DNA of 64,000 nt from assembly GCA_028829895.1 (NCBI GenBank), contig CM054178.1:67136835-67200834 (forward strand). Reading direction: 5' to 3'. The notes under the pieces were generated by a model that was given only the letters and a program-made list of their open reading frames with translations, ran no database searches and was not told the origin of the DNA. This DNA comes from Sinotaia quadrata. Taxonomy: Eukaryota; Mollusca; Gastropoda; Architaenioglossa; Viviparidae. The translations under genes were made by a program, and so were the position numbers. Positions 20,300 through 35,500 of the stretch are shown here, piece by piece; positions within the stretch are counted from its first letter, which is position 1; each line of letters opens with the position of its first letter.

Positions 20300-23200
20300 T
20301 TAATCATCCAAATCTCCTGCCCGCATTGCATCTCCATAAGACTTGCCCCTGTCTTCCTGTGAAACCAATTTTATCATGTCGTCAATGCGGAGGATGGTGA
20401 TTGCAGCTTCAGTGGCAAACTTGAGAGACTTGACTTTGGACATGGTCGGCTCCAGCACTCCAGCTTTTTTGTTGTCTCTTACCACTCCAGCAACCAAATC
20501 CAGACCCACCCTGCAGTGCCAGTCAAAAAAAAAAATATATCATGTAAGCTGTAAAATATTGGCCATAATCGGGCAAAGTGGATTTTTTAAATACTATGTG
20601 TTTTATGACTAACTGATCCATTCACTTCGTAAACCTACAGGGGTTTAAAAAGTATGCTTATATTTTAATTTCTTTCTTCTTATAATCTTATTTTTTTTAA
20701 ATTTCAAAAACGAACAGTACTGTCAAACACTAATAGAGTAATAAAATTTTCTTTTCAAGTTAATGTGAAAACTAAATTTTATGCCTCTCAAAATAATAAA
20801 TTAATAAAACTGTGCACCATATACAGAAAAAGTGATAAAAGGAATAAATTTACAATGCATTTAATAATTATCATTTACCTCAGACATTCAAAGTCCAGAC
20901 TGGAGATGTCAACAACATGAGGCTAATATACTACTGCAAAGTTCTAGCCTCTACTTTATAGACATGCAAAAACTTACACTACCTTATAGTTATAAGCATA
21001 CTAGTGATTGTACTACTTTAGGGCTGCAAATTTCACAAGCATGCTAGAACTGATACTATTATATTATATATTTATATTTTACTAAAATTTCATAAACTTC
21101 CTAGAACTTGTACTACTTTAGGCTGCTAATAGGTAGTCCCAATGCCACCACCTTATGGGCAAAAACTCATAAACAAGCGCAAATTTGCAAAAATTTATCA
21201 GAGCATTTTCCTGATCAAACCATTTTTATGAAAATAAAAATTGATGTTTTGCCTTTTGAAATGTGCTGCTTTTTTTTCTGAAATTTATTATAGTATTCAT
21301 AAACTATGATGAAAGTATCTTAGAGTTACAACAAAAATGGGTTAAATGTTGCATTGCAGCAGAAAAAATTCACATTTTGGAGCCAATAACTGTGAACAGC
21401 TACAGAATCTAAAAGAATGGCCATACAACTCAATTCCTGATAAAATATCTGCACAATAGAAACTTTGCTCTATAATGAAGAATTTACCTTAATAAAGAAC
21501 ATACATTTTATCTTTCACACTACTGGATTCATTCAAGCCAATCAATTTTACAAGAATTTTCAAAGACTAATAGAAATAAAAGCAATATGAATATTATAAC
21601 CTGCTAGTCCAGCAAGCCAATTAATTTATGAGAATAATGATACAGTGAAAGAAAAAAAGCAATCTGGATATCAAGATCTGCCTTCAAATATTTAACCAGA
21701 CTGAAATGTTTGTAGTAATCATACAGAAAATAAAAAGGACACTACAAACATTTAACCAGATTGAAATGTTTGTAGTAGTCATACCGAAAATAAATGGACA
21801 CTACAAAACTCTAATATCCACAAAATAAAAGGTGAAGAACAAATGGCAATCCTGAGTAATACTTACCAACGCAACTCGCTGTGCTCTGGCTTTGTCTGAG
21901 AGGTGTTGTGATAAGCTCGCAACTTGGCAACTAAATCTGTAGAATCCTGGGCAGCATTGACAGCCAGCTGTTTGGGAATCACTAGTAAAGACTTTGCAAA
22001 CTCTGCTATTGCCAGCTGCTCTCGACTTGCCTGCAAAAAAACAGAGTGGGCTATTGTAGGTACATTTGGCTAGGGTTTGATCTGGTTTTATGCAAATCTG
22101 ATTTCAAAAGTAAATGACAACAATTACCTTAATAAGTAAAATAATGTTCTATATAATTTTTATTTTTTTAAAAAGATGTAATCTAAGTGTGCACATATCA
22201 TAGGTTAAAAAGTTCAACATAAATCTAGCTCAATAAATGAACTTTAATTCTTCTTCAAAACCTGTAATGACAAACAGCATTTGACTTCCACAATTTTATA
22301 GCATTATTTTCAAAAATTAGTTTTCATAATCCAAAAATACTTCTTTGAGCTGGACACTTACCAATGAGGTTGCAAAGTTTTCGAGATAGATGGACAGTGC
22401 AGCTTCCACAGCACCTCCCCCTACTACCACACTTTTAGACTCCAGTACACGCCTCACCACTGACAGTGCATCATGAATTGACCGTTCCATCTCATCACAC
22501 ATGAAATCATTTGCACCACGAAGAATAATAGAGGCAGCAGTTCTGGCCTTGGGGCTGAATAATTGCAACAGGAATACAAGTGAACGACTGAACTAAACTA
22601 TCTGCATTAAAAAAAAAAAAATCAATAAAACAAGCCGATAGATTAATACATTTTATGATCAATGCTTCTCCTAGACAACTAAAAATAAAAATTGTAACTG
22701 TACATGACACATTTGGTCAGAAAACTTACTTCTTGATGAGAATCAGTTCATCATCACATATACGTTCTTGGACCACTTCTTCAGCATGGCCGACCATGGA
22801 CACATCAAATGATTCTTCACCCTCCAAATTTGCCAGGGTTGACAAGAATGTTGCTGAAAAATAATAAATGTAACTGAAGACCGTGGTAGTGTGTAATTAA
22901 AACTTTTAAGAGTTTACAATTACAACAAATTATAAAACTCAGGAAACATTAAAACCAAAATTAAAATTTTTGTTGCCTTGTATGTGCATTTCAAGGCTGG
23001 TTTAGTTCATAACCATTAAGAAAGTCTAACAACAAACTTTTAAAACTCCAAAATAAGAAATAAAGATTTACAGAATATATGTCTCTACATTATTATTTTG
23101 TAGTTATCTTTTATCCTTTTCAAGTTGTGTACATTCATTGGAACTTCTGCATGTAATCGTCAGTCTAAATATTCATCTCAAATCATGTTTGTACAAGGAA

Positions 23201-26200
23201 TGACCTACAAATGAAAATCTCTAGTGGGTCAGATTTATGAAACTTTACTACCCTTGTGTCATGCTTTTACACAATATGATGCATGCATGCACACACAGAG
23301 AAAATGTTCTGGGCTAACCTTAAATACCCTTGTATGTAGCTAGCACATTCATGTTTTACGAGAAATGAACTACATGTGTATACCTGTAGCTGAACTTTAT
23401 TACTCTTGCACATCTAGTATACGCATGTATATATATATATACAAGATATGAGCATCATCATATATATGTGTATACCTGTAGCTGAGCTTAACTACTCTTG
23501 CATATATCTAGTATAACTGAAGCTGCAAGTGTATATCTCTTGTTGAATTTTAAAAATGTTGACTACAATATTTTTTTTTAAAACTAGAATTGAAGCATAC
23601 AGGTAAATTTCTCTTTGATTCATATTTTTCCCCCCCAAATGAATTTTCCCATGAATCATCCTATGGGTGATTTCAAACACATCACAAACTTTGTAAGCTG
23701 TAATTCACTTAGATCTATTATACCTCCAGTTGCCTTGGCAATTCGGCGAAGGTCAGCTTTCTTGCACCTTCTCACAGCCATTGCTCCTACCTCAACAAAA
23801 TATTTAAGACAAAGATCGTCGATTCCACCTGTTGTTAGAATCACATTAACACCTGCTGCAATTATCTTTTGGATTCGCTCCTTTGTAATATCATACTCCC
23901 TGTAATAAAAAACCAAGTATTAATAATAATAAAAATAAAGAAGAATGCTGACTATATTAAGTCTTTAATAGGATATTATGCTAAGCAAAGCAATAGCAAC
24001 TTGTCAACAAAATTAATTCAAATTATACTTTAAACATCTTTTATAAGAAAATATACTAGGTAAAGCAGTAGTCACTTTTAAAATTAATACAAATTACATA
24101 TAAGTTTATGTCAAGGCTGAGGAGATAATTCTTTTGATGGAGAGAGTGTGACATGCAGAGGAAAGTGCCTTAGAAGATTTAGTTCACCATAACAAAAGTT
24201 AACAAAAGCTGTACCACAAGATTTAGTTCACCATTAACAAAAGTTAACAAATGCTGTACCACAAGATTTAGTTCACCATTAACAAAAGTAACAACTGCTG
24301 TACCACGAGATTTAGTTCACCATTAAAACAAGCAGAATGTTTAGACTAAATCCAAAGAAAAAGCACTATGGTTATGAGTGTCAAAGTACAGGTACCAGCA
24401 AGGTAACCTAGGCTGCAGAACACAGCAAAGAGAGGAGATTCTTTTTCAATGATTTACATATTTCACCCCTAAATATGACAGTTGAACAAAATAAAGAAAT
24501 ATGTCATTGTTAAACTGTACATATTTTTATTTTTGTCCTGTCATCCCCATGAGGCAATATTGTATAAGAACCACTGCCTCAGTGCTAGATGTCAGTTTTG
24601 TATTCCTCATTGTATATACACAACAGCCATGACAAGGCTATATGCAAGTTGAATGAGGTGGTGATAAAACAATTGAACAAATTATGCATCTTAAATATGC
24701 AAAAGTAATAACAGAGTGCTGGGCTCCCTGCTTTTTTACACTTGGGCCTAAACAGTAAAAATACAATTTAGTAGGTAGCTGCACACACCAGCAAAAGCTG
24801 GCAAACAAATGAACTAATGAAAATGCATTGATCTGAATAAACAGTATCAAAAGAAAGATAAAGTCTTTGTCTTTTCTGCTGTATGTTTGTTTTCTGGTTA
24901 TAATTTATCAAACATCTTTTGGGGGATCAGAAAATCTACACACTCAAGCCTTGTATGTCATCCAATGTCACACTTAAAAATGTCCTTCAAATCTCCTTTC
25001 TGGTGCTTGGGGTCAAAAAAAACCTTGTTTCACCAACTGATTTACGTCAAGGAAATCTAAAAATAGACCCCTTTAAAAGAGGAAATCTTACAGAGCACTT
25101 ACGTATAATTGGTGGAAAAAATATCACTATTGTAGGTTTTGTCAAAATAAATATAATTTATACCTACCAGTCTATTACATCAACCACTGGTCGATCTCAA
25201 AAATATGTAAATTGGAGTGGTAAAATTTACTATTTAGTGCAAGTTTGACATGCTAGTTACATGATGATAATTATTTCAAATGATTTCATGTTCCTGCTAT
25301 GTGCTCACAACTTCTTTTTCAAAATAAGTAACTTTCAAAATGTTGACTTTTTTTTTTAAAGAACTGCAACTTGTTAAATTTGTTTTAAAATGCATTACTT
25401 TTTGATGCAACACAAATTCACGGCTATAAAAGAGTATATTTCAGTAACCAATGAAGATAATCACTTACTTTTTTTTCATTTTTCTTACAAGTTCATGTAC
25501 TTTATTTCAAAAAAATATTTTAAGCAGCTATTTATTAATATAATTTTTAGCTGCCAGTACCTAATTTTAGGAGTGGTAATTGTTTTCAGGGGCTTAATCA
25601 AAATGTGGTTTTAATTCCCAGACATTAGTTTTCAAAATATTTATTCAAAATTTATTTTCTTGGGGAGTGTGCAGTGAAGTGTGTGTGTGTGTGACACAAC
25701 TGACAAATGAGAGCCTATGAATCTACACAGATCGGTATTGTTTTGTTAAGAGCAATACAAAGCAATACAAATTAATACAGAATTAAGTAAACTGTAGTTT
25801 GTACTACTTAGAGAACATTGCTCACTTAATGAAATTTCATTCAGTTCTGATGTCTTCTGAAAAATCTGAACAGAATTTTCTTGTCCAAACATACCTTCAA
25901 CCTGACCAGGACAACCAAAGTAATTTATTTCCAATATTTACTGTGAGAGGGGGGAGGAACCATTAAGTTACATAAAGTAATGTAGTCACTTCATGATAAA
26001 TGAATATTTAATTGTTCTGTTGTCCCCATGAGGCAACACTGCATAATAATTGCTGTCTCAGTGCTAGACTTCAGAATTGCTGTTCCTCATTGTATATACA
26101 CGACAACCATGCCAGGCTACATGCAAGTTGAATGAGGGGTTATGAAAATGGAAACCAGCAAGCAACAATGATTTAGATGATGTAAACCATACTAAATCAT

Positions 26201-29200
26201 TACTTTTCAAAACAATCAACAATTTTCTTAAATGTAAACACCTGAAAAAAAAACATAATTCATACCTACCAGTTTATTACATCATCATTGGTCAACCTCA
26301 AAAATGCTGTTTCGTATAAATTAGAGTGGTAAAATTTACTATTTAGAGCAATTTTGACATGCTAGTTGCATGATAATAATTATTTCAAATGAGTTCACTT
26401 TCCTGCTTTGTGCTCACAACAACTTCTTTTACAAAATAAGTAACTTTTGTTGACTTTTTTGTAGAAACTGCAACTTGTTAAATTTGTGAAAAAATGCATT
26501 ACTTTTTAACAGTGCAAATTCATGACTATAAAAGGGTACATCTCAGTAACCAATGAAGATAATCATTTACTTTTTTGTTTTTTCGTACATTTTCATGTAC
26601 TTTCTTTAATAAATTATTTTACGCTGTTACTCATTAATATAATTTTTAGCTGTCAGTACCTACATATATTAATAAGAATTTTTATTTTAAAAAATGAACT
26701 GTTTCAGCCAAATCAGAATGTTTCAATTGATCAAAACTATATTGCTTATATCAACAATTCACAGTGCTAAAAACTCAAATTAATGGAAATTTCAGAGAAC
26801 CACATATAAAGCACCACAACTTGTTAAGGACTACAATCAGTACAAGGGAGGGAGGGATAAAAGTGAGCAGTTAATAAATAAATATGTTTTGAGAAAAACA
26901 AATAAGTATTGGAAGACATTGCTAGATATCAGCAAACTGATTATACAGAAGTGTTATTTAGGGAGCTGGGGAATATAGGTTTGCCTGACAATGTACCTGT
27001 TGCTACAAAACCACCACTTATTTCTCACATGCTAGGGATCCTGAGTTTACTGATGTTCATTGAAATTGTAATTGTGATATCAAATATACAAACTGAAAGA
27101 AAAATAAGTGTTAGACGTACAGTTTTTGACATTTTTTAATGCTTTCAGAAAAATAAAAACTTTTTTCTGCTTTTCATAAACAGTCACCATATTAATTTTG
27201 CATGGTACATCATGATTAGACATATTAATTTGTTCAATGAAAAATATATATATAAATTGTAATTTTTATCTGTAAATCAGTTTATAAACTGTTTTCAAAA
27301 CTATTTCAATATCTGCCGTGTTATTGTTATATATTTTAAGAACTTCAACGAATGTTGAAGTATCTTATTTTTACAAAAATAAACTCAAAAATTAACTGGT
27401 ACTAGGAGTAGTACTTAGAGACATGTCAATTCATTATTTACTGTCACATTTCCCTGATATTTGGTTTTCTGTTGCAAATATAATTAAGTTTCAATAATAA
27501 TAGCAATTGTTTTTCAATTACCTATCATACCTTCTTTTTCTTTCTTTATCAAAATTTAAAATCTTGATTTTTGCTCCCCCCCCCTCCCAATTAAACTAAT
27601 CATCATATTTAATTTATTAAAATGTATAAATATTTAACAATACATTTACTAATGTATTAGTATTAAAGGCCATTCAATTTCCTTTAAAATGACATATAAC
27701 AAGTATATATACACTTAAGGACATAGGCAGAAATTATGTTCTAAATAAACCCAGTGTGTAGTGAGGAGCAAAATCTCACGTCGGAAGAGAGTTAAAGATG
27801 AATGCAAAACCAATTTTATAAAAATTAATAAGTTTTACTGAATTAAAGAGAAGGGAAAAACATACAGATACTTTGAAATACCAATTTAATATGATTAGTT
27901 TGCAATCAAAGGAGAATTTATGTGCTAGGGGTTTGGGGTGTTAATAAAATATTGTATATGGTCTTCATTTTTCAGTTTCTCATTTGTTTCAATACTGTCA
28001 TGTGCCAAAAGCACACATCATAACCAAATTCAACAAATGTCAAAAATTAAGCAAACTGACTTTGGCTAAAATAATTAATACTTCAGTTTTATTTCAAAGA
28101 AAATTCAAAGTGTTAAGATCAAATATGGATACAGTGATAGTGAAAGTGCAAATCAATATAAAAATCTTAAGCCATCTAGACGTCACACATCAGAACCATC
28201 ATCTAATAATAGCATCAAATGGAAAATAAAAATCTGTATATAGTTTTAACGACAATCTCAATGTTCAATCCCAGTAGTAAAGTCAAAGCTATTGAAAGTT
28301 GTAAATAAAAAAACAAGTCATATGCAAGCAAGTATGTCAAACATGGCAGTAAAGACAAGAGTGATTATATCATTATCGGAAAATAGACAGTTGAAAATAA
28401 TAAAAAATATATTAGTTTGTAAACTTAATCCTTGTTTTGTTTTTGTGTGTGAATGATGCAGTGTATAGTGTTGCTTAAACTGTATGTAGGTAGTCCCACT
28501 CATTTTTTTCTAATTGATATTTTACAAATGTTTTATGCTCAAAATGTGTGTTCTGATGAAATAAGGTTGTACAGAAAAAATTATGATGATAGCTATAATA
28601 CTTTTTGAGATATTGTCATTTTAGTGTCGTAATTTGTGATCAACATTTTTTAGACATAACGAATGTGCAGTTTGTCAAGTTCAGTACAAGTAAAATATAA
28701 ACCACACTGATCAACAGTCCAACATTTTAAATTAACATAATCACAGACAACAAGAAAAACCAGACATAATGCAGAATCGAAATTTAAGTTTCTTATAAAT
28801 TACGACGGAAAACGTGCTTTTGTTTCATAAAATTGCTTACAAAACGCAACAAACTGGAATATTCATGGCATCATAGCATAATCAACTGATGAACAAAGTA
28901 TATCCAGAATGCATATTATTAAATCATTTGCTATGTAGTTAATGCCTATTTTTTTCCAAAGGCATAGCAATAACAGTGAAGAAATTATTTGATGCTGAAA
29001 ATGGCCATTTCAACTAATTTTAACCAAAAAAGAGCAGTAACCAAGTGTTATAGGGAAAACGTAAAAAAGCAAATTGTCATATCTCTAAAACTATACAACA
29101 TACAGAGCTGGTTCACATATCAAAATGATCAGTAAATTGTGATCTATCTAAATATATAAAGTTAAGTTATGTTTAATCATTTATTTAATTTACATTTTTA

Positions 29201-29502
29201 GTTTTATTATAAAATTTCTATTTACGAAGAAAATGAAAATGGATAAATTGTCATATCTCTAAAACTATACATAACACAGTTATGGTTCACCTATTAAAAT
29301 GACCAGCAAGATGTTATACATGTAACTAAACAAAAGATTTGTTCAGCATTTTGTTTGTTTTAATATTTTATAATACAAAATTTAATATTTAAAATCTTAA
29401 AACCGTATTAAAACTGCTTGATTGGTATAAAAGCACTCTATATCTCTATATGTATCAAAGATACATAAAGATATTGAACCCATACCATTGCTAATTATAT
29501 CA

Positions 29503-29550
<48 letters not shown>

Positions 29551-32500
29551 AAATACAAATCATATCATTTTATTCTGAAGGTTTGACAAGGTCTTAAATC
29601 ACTGAAACTTGTGAAAGTGTGCATGAAAAATTTATTCTTAAATTAAAAGTGCTCTGCATACATGTACTTGATTTAAAGAAATATTAACATATTTATATAA
29701 TTATAATGTAGGTTATGAATAAAAGATCATTCCATTTAATTGTTTTATTTATTTCAAATAATGAATATGCACAATAACACAGTGACACACATACAATAAG
29801 CTTCATGTGGTAACAAAATATATGTTTAAATTAATATTAATTCTTGAAAAGAGGTAATGTATTTAATCCCAGTAACTTCATATTGATAGAGAAAGTAATA
29901 TACAAATAATATCCAATACATAATTTTATAAATAGAAAATTCTAGCAAAACTCTAAAATCAGCAGCTGGCCAGGTTCTTCCTTTGGTTATCTCCATTGTT
30001 AAGCCCCATTTAAAAACAAACTTGGCATTCACATCATCACAGTCTATGCTATCACACCACTTCAAAATATTATTTCTATACTGCTCCATCAATATTATTT
30101 TGCATTGTGAACTTCTAAAGCCTCATTAATCATAAATCCATTATCATAACAAACAGCAACATCTTAGTTTGTAAATCCACCATCTTCTTTCAGTCTCTTT
30201 GGTGGTTGGCTACTTGGAAAGTTATCTACATTAGTTGTTCTTGCCACTTCAGTTTCATCTAAGCTACTACCTGCATTTACAACAGGTCAGCACATGCACA
30301 ATCAGATACTGGAGAGCCTTCTAGCAAATATTTGCACAAATTATTTTATCAACAAGAGTGTTGATGTCTTTACCTTTTATTTTTATATTCAGACTTTTAG
30401 CACCCAAATCAGCCTTGTACCTATGATTACTATGAAGTACTACTAGTGCTAGCTTTATTTAAAGTCTGAAGCTCTTTGCAAACACTTTCATTCATAGACA
30501 AAGCAAGAATAATTTGACTATATTGTTTTAAATGAAAAGTTTAAAGAACAGTGCACTGCTTGTGTTTTTAGTGATTCTGTATTTTATGTTATTGCATTTT
30601 TGAGAGATGGGCAAAACTGAACAAGCCACTCATTCAGACAGCAATCTTTCAAACTTAATTTCTTGGCAAAACTTTGAAGTAGTCAAATCAGATTATCAGA
30701 AACTTCATAAACAGCTGTTAATAAATAACATACTACAACAGCATCTCCTGACTAATCAGTCATAACCCTGAAGATAAGCTAGTGTACTGCTCATCAGCTA
30801 AAAAAATATTCCACAAATGTTCAACCCTTAAAATTTCTTTATGCAAACAAGTATGCTGTAAATAGGATAACTATTAGCTGCATACTTTTAATAACTTGCT
30901 TTTAATGTAAAGAAAAAAGTATACATTGCTTACCAGCTAAAAGAGTGAAAGGACCAAACAATATTTAAATATTACTCTTTAAAATAAAATAAAGTAAAAC
31001 ATGAAGAAATATTAAGTTAGCTATAAGATTAAGAACAAATGTACAACAGCCTGCTGTCTTTATTATTAAAAAACGAAACAACAACCTTTTAAGTTAGCTA
31101 TTTCTCCATTTATGTAGAAGTGTAAAGAAATTACAAGTCAGGGGAGGGGGGGACCCCCCCCAAAAAAGAGAGATTTTTTACACTGTAAAACGATGTTCAA
31201 ATAAGAAACAAAATGGGAAAAGATTTTTTTTTTAAATATAAGCAAAAACGAAATAATAAACTAAATATTAAGTTTGTGTTACAGTACACAGAACGCTTGA
31301 AAGAACTGAAATATTTCAGAGCGATGTTTTTCTACAATTTTAGCATCTAGAGTTATCTTTTCTTGTTGAAATTAACGATGATTTAAAACTATTTTTTCTA
31401 CATAATAAAATTGTCACCCATACCTAAAATTAAATGAGCAAATAAAACAATATTCACAAATATGATCTGCGTCTTTAAAACGAAATATTTCAAGAAAATA
31501 GAATATTTTCACATATTTGCAAGTCACTCCGAGATCGGCATATATTTGAACGAGTTAATTCGGAAACTGTCAATAATTCTACTTCAGTACTTGAATAATA
31601 ATAATAATATGCTTACAAAAAAATCAAGAAAATTAAAATAAACTTTAATAAGCACTCACAAATAGATCTGACCGATAAATGGTTTCAACTGATCGTATAG
31701 GGCAGAATAATCAGCGTTAGCGTCGGTACACCGTGTCTCAGAAATGAAAGCCTTGACTGTGGCGTGAATTGAGAAAGACGCGACGGGGTTTTCAATTTAG
31801 CAAGAACCGCATGGACTAATAATCCCGTATTGTGTCATGTTTTTAGAAAGAGGTTGAAATGCTGAATAAAATGATATGTTTTCCTAGTTTTTGTGAAAAA
31901 TATTTGATCCCAAAAATTTGTCTCAAATTTTTAACTTAAAATTTTTTTGGTGTTATTCCTAACATACAATATGGAAAAATATATGAGTGTATAGAGTTAT
32001 CTCTCTTCTTTTTAATGGACCAATCAGAATTTCGCCAACTTATCCATACGTTTCTTGCCGAAAAGTTAAAGTATAGTACCGAAAAACGCGAATTTTACTT
32101 TTTCGGCCGTGAGGCGCCCGATGAGAAATTTTCGACGTAACCCTAAGGTACTTTCGTCAAAGTTTATGGATACAATAATAAAGTTTAGATGAAAAGCAAG
32201 AATATACTTTAAAAGATGAAAGATAGCTCTTTATTTTTTATATAAACATCGTTAGTCCAGGTTTAGTGTGAAGAAAACTGCTGTGAGTCAAAGTTCAGTG
32301 AATTTGCGTGCAAAAGAGCGTTTGACCCCAATAAAACAGCGACGGTGGGACTACCTACTGTATGCTATTTAAAACTATCAACTTGAATGCTACCAACCAA
32401 TCAAGATACATAAGCAAACAGAAACACAAAATATGAAATTACAGAAATCATTCCACAGCAAACCTGTATAAATCAAAACACTTTTTACCTTTAATACCTT

Positions 32501-35500
32501 TAGGAAATCGACACAAGAAACAATTGTGATCCTCTAAAAATCTGACATTTTGAGCCTGATCTTATCCTATGGTCTTTACAAAACATCTGACTCTGGGTGT
32601 TAAGACTTCAGATTTTGTTGTTCCCATTGTAAAAACGTGAGAGCTATGACTCACATGTAAGCTGGATGATATTTTACAGAATCATTATTAAGATTGCTAA
32701 GCAGAAGAAAAGTTAGACTATGTTCAGGGCCATTATGTTTTCTAATAATTTAGAAAAGAACAAAGTAACACTAACCTCTGCCGCACACCGTCCAATTGGT
32801 GAGGATCTTCTATGAGAACTTGGACACCTAAATGCATCTTTGCTTTCTGCAAGCTAAAGTCAAGGCAGGCAATTTTTGCATCCAACACACGTTGTGGCAT
32901 TGCTGCAATATTGGTATTATTATACGACATGAATTTAATCAGCAGTTTTAGTTTATAATAGATTATTACCAATCAAAATATAAAATAAAATCTCTCTACC
33001 AATGTAACATTTTTACTTTTTAAGTCTAGAATATTAAAACTCTTACTACCTATTCAAGTACACTGAGCAAGTATAGATGAGAGAAAAAATCCTATAAATG
33101 TGCTCAGCTTTGTGTTTTTATTCAAGGCAGACTTGTTAAAACATTAATACATAATTAGACAATATTAAGTTATAAATCAGGGTTAAACAAAATAAAAGTA
33201 TAGATGAGAGAGAAAATCATTTACGATTTCTTAAGTTAAATTCCAATTCATATTAAATTGGATGCATTATATCAGCGTAGAAAAGTATACGAAATAAAAG
33301 TTCATTCAAAACCTAAAATAATAAATCAGTATCACATCTTAAAATCTTGGACACATTACCTTGTGAAGCAACAGTACAGTTAAGAGCATAGCCATTAATC
33401 AACATGGTCTCACGGGTACTACGGCCATGAGCCTTGAGCACATTCACAGCTTTGATGGGGTAGCGATGCCCACCTTTACCATCAGATGTTTTCACAGCCA
33501 TGGCAGCATCAACCACCATGTTGGAAAAGAAATCAGCATCTCTACAAGAAGTTAAAGCTTAACTGAATATAATAACTGTTCTAATAACAGGTGGAGTAGA
33601 AAATCATCATAAAATAATAAAAGCTGTAAATAGTAGTATGAATTAACATAACTGTATAAACGTGAAACATTCAAACAGTTCGAAGGAATGTCAAGAATGT
33701 CTTTATCTGAACATGATATCTATAAGTAGTAAATAAGAAAAAGAAACGTGAATAACCAGAAAAGCTTCATGTAAACATTTTTTTACTTTAAAAGGAAAAG
33801 GACATATCTAAAAACAAAAGAAAACAAGAAAATAATTTGTGGACCTAAGATGATCCAAGGTAGAATTATTATCAATAATTGAATAAATATATAGCAACTA
33901 GATAAGAAGTACTACTTTTTATTAAATTCTACAAATATCTCATGGGATACACATTTTATAAAAGAAAACTGAGAATAATCAAGTATCAAAATACAAGGAT
34001 ACGGTCCAATGATTTTGCTTGACATGCTTGTCTTGGCAACGTTGATTATGCACTCACGGCTCAGTTCATCTACAGGAATGGTCAGGTGATCTTGGATGTA
34101 TTTGACTGCCTCTCTAAAATCAAAAGAGTTGAGTCAAAACAACACTAATATATCTTACACAAAGGCTAGAGTCAAAACAACACTAAAGTGTCTTAAGCAA
34201 AGACTGAGTTTATACAAAAGTGTTGAGTCAAAACACTAACATCTTAAGCAAAGACCTGAGACAAAACAAAACTATTATGTCTTAAGTAAAGACTGAGTTT
34301 ATACAAGGGTTGAGTCAAAACAACCTAGTATGTCTTAAGCAAAGACTGAGTTTATAAAAAAAAAAAGTGTTGAGTCAAAACAACACTAGCAAAGACCAAG
34401 TTTATACAAAAGTGTTGAGTCTCTGGCGGAGAAATTTTACCTATACCATAAATTGTTAAATTGTCTAAGTAACCCAACCTTGGGCACTCCATGATGGTAC
34501 TTTTGTAAGTGTCAGAGTTAGAGTAAAACAACTCTTAAATTGAGAATATGTTAGAAATTACTGATGCAATCCAAACCAGTTCTAATTTTTTTTAGTAGTT
34601 TTTATTATCCAATGGTTTAGATTTACGAGAACGAGAACAGTCAATGGGCTGTGATCAAAAGTTTACATACAAGCTATTGAGAGTTCTTGTCTAATTACCT
34701 GAATTTAGTGTGGCAAGAGGTCTGGTCATGAAAGGTGGCCGTTAGCTTAGCTTAATGGGAGAGAAAGAAATATTTCGTGCAATTTTGCTATTGATATGTT
34801 ATACTTGCATTTCACGTAGGGATATGTGAGTAAACTATTATTTCTACAAATTGTGAACTATGATGCTGATATGTAGTATGCTAAGATCTTGACACAAAAA
34901 GATAAGAAAACTTTTTATTATTTCTTTGTTTTTGAATTCGAAATAAATTTAAATAAATACTTTTAAAATTCCTTAGTACGTCTCTAATACTTATTTTGAA
35001 AATCTTTTTTAAATTACACTAGCTTTTAATTTTTTAGTAGACTTGTTTAAAAAAAAAGAAAAAGAAAACGTTCGCAAGTTCAACAAAAAGAAAACTTTTT
35101 ATTAGTATTTGAAATAAATTGAAATAAATAAAAAATAATACTTTTAAAATACCTTAGTATGTATGTAATACTTATTTTGAAAATCTTTTTGGAATATACT
35201 TGCTTTTAATTTCTTAGTAGACTTGTTTTAAAAAAAAATGATGCCGAAATTCGCAAGTTCAACAAAAACATAAGAAAACTTTTTATTTTATTTATTTCTG
35301 AATTTGAAATAAATTAAAAATAATACTTTTTAAATTCCTTCGTATTTAGTAATAGGTAGTAATTTAAATTTTTTAAATCCATTGATAATTACAGTTGCTT
35401 TTAATTTTTTTAGTACACTGACCCATTCAATTATCGGTAAGCGTCAAAACAACTTGACACAGTGGCGTCAGCCGACACATTTCCACATGACACTGAAAGG

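Noticed and set aside
21130..21142. TAGGTAGTCCCA sequence resembling the end of the 28487-32357 element
   Set aside because: No partner end, target duplication or extended similarity was found nearby; it may be a chance match or a broken end.
26909..27139. 76-codon + strand ORF in TCP1 intron 7
   Set aside because: It has no splice or start context and no recognisable family. The surrounding sequence is repeat-rich and AT-rich.
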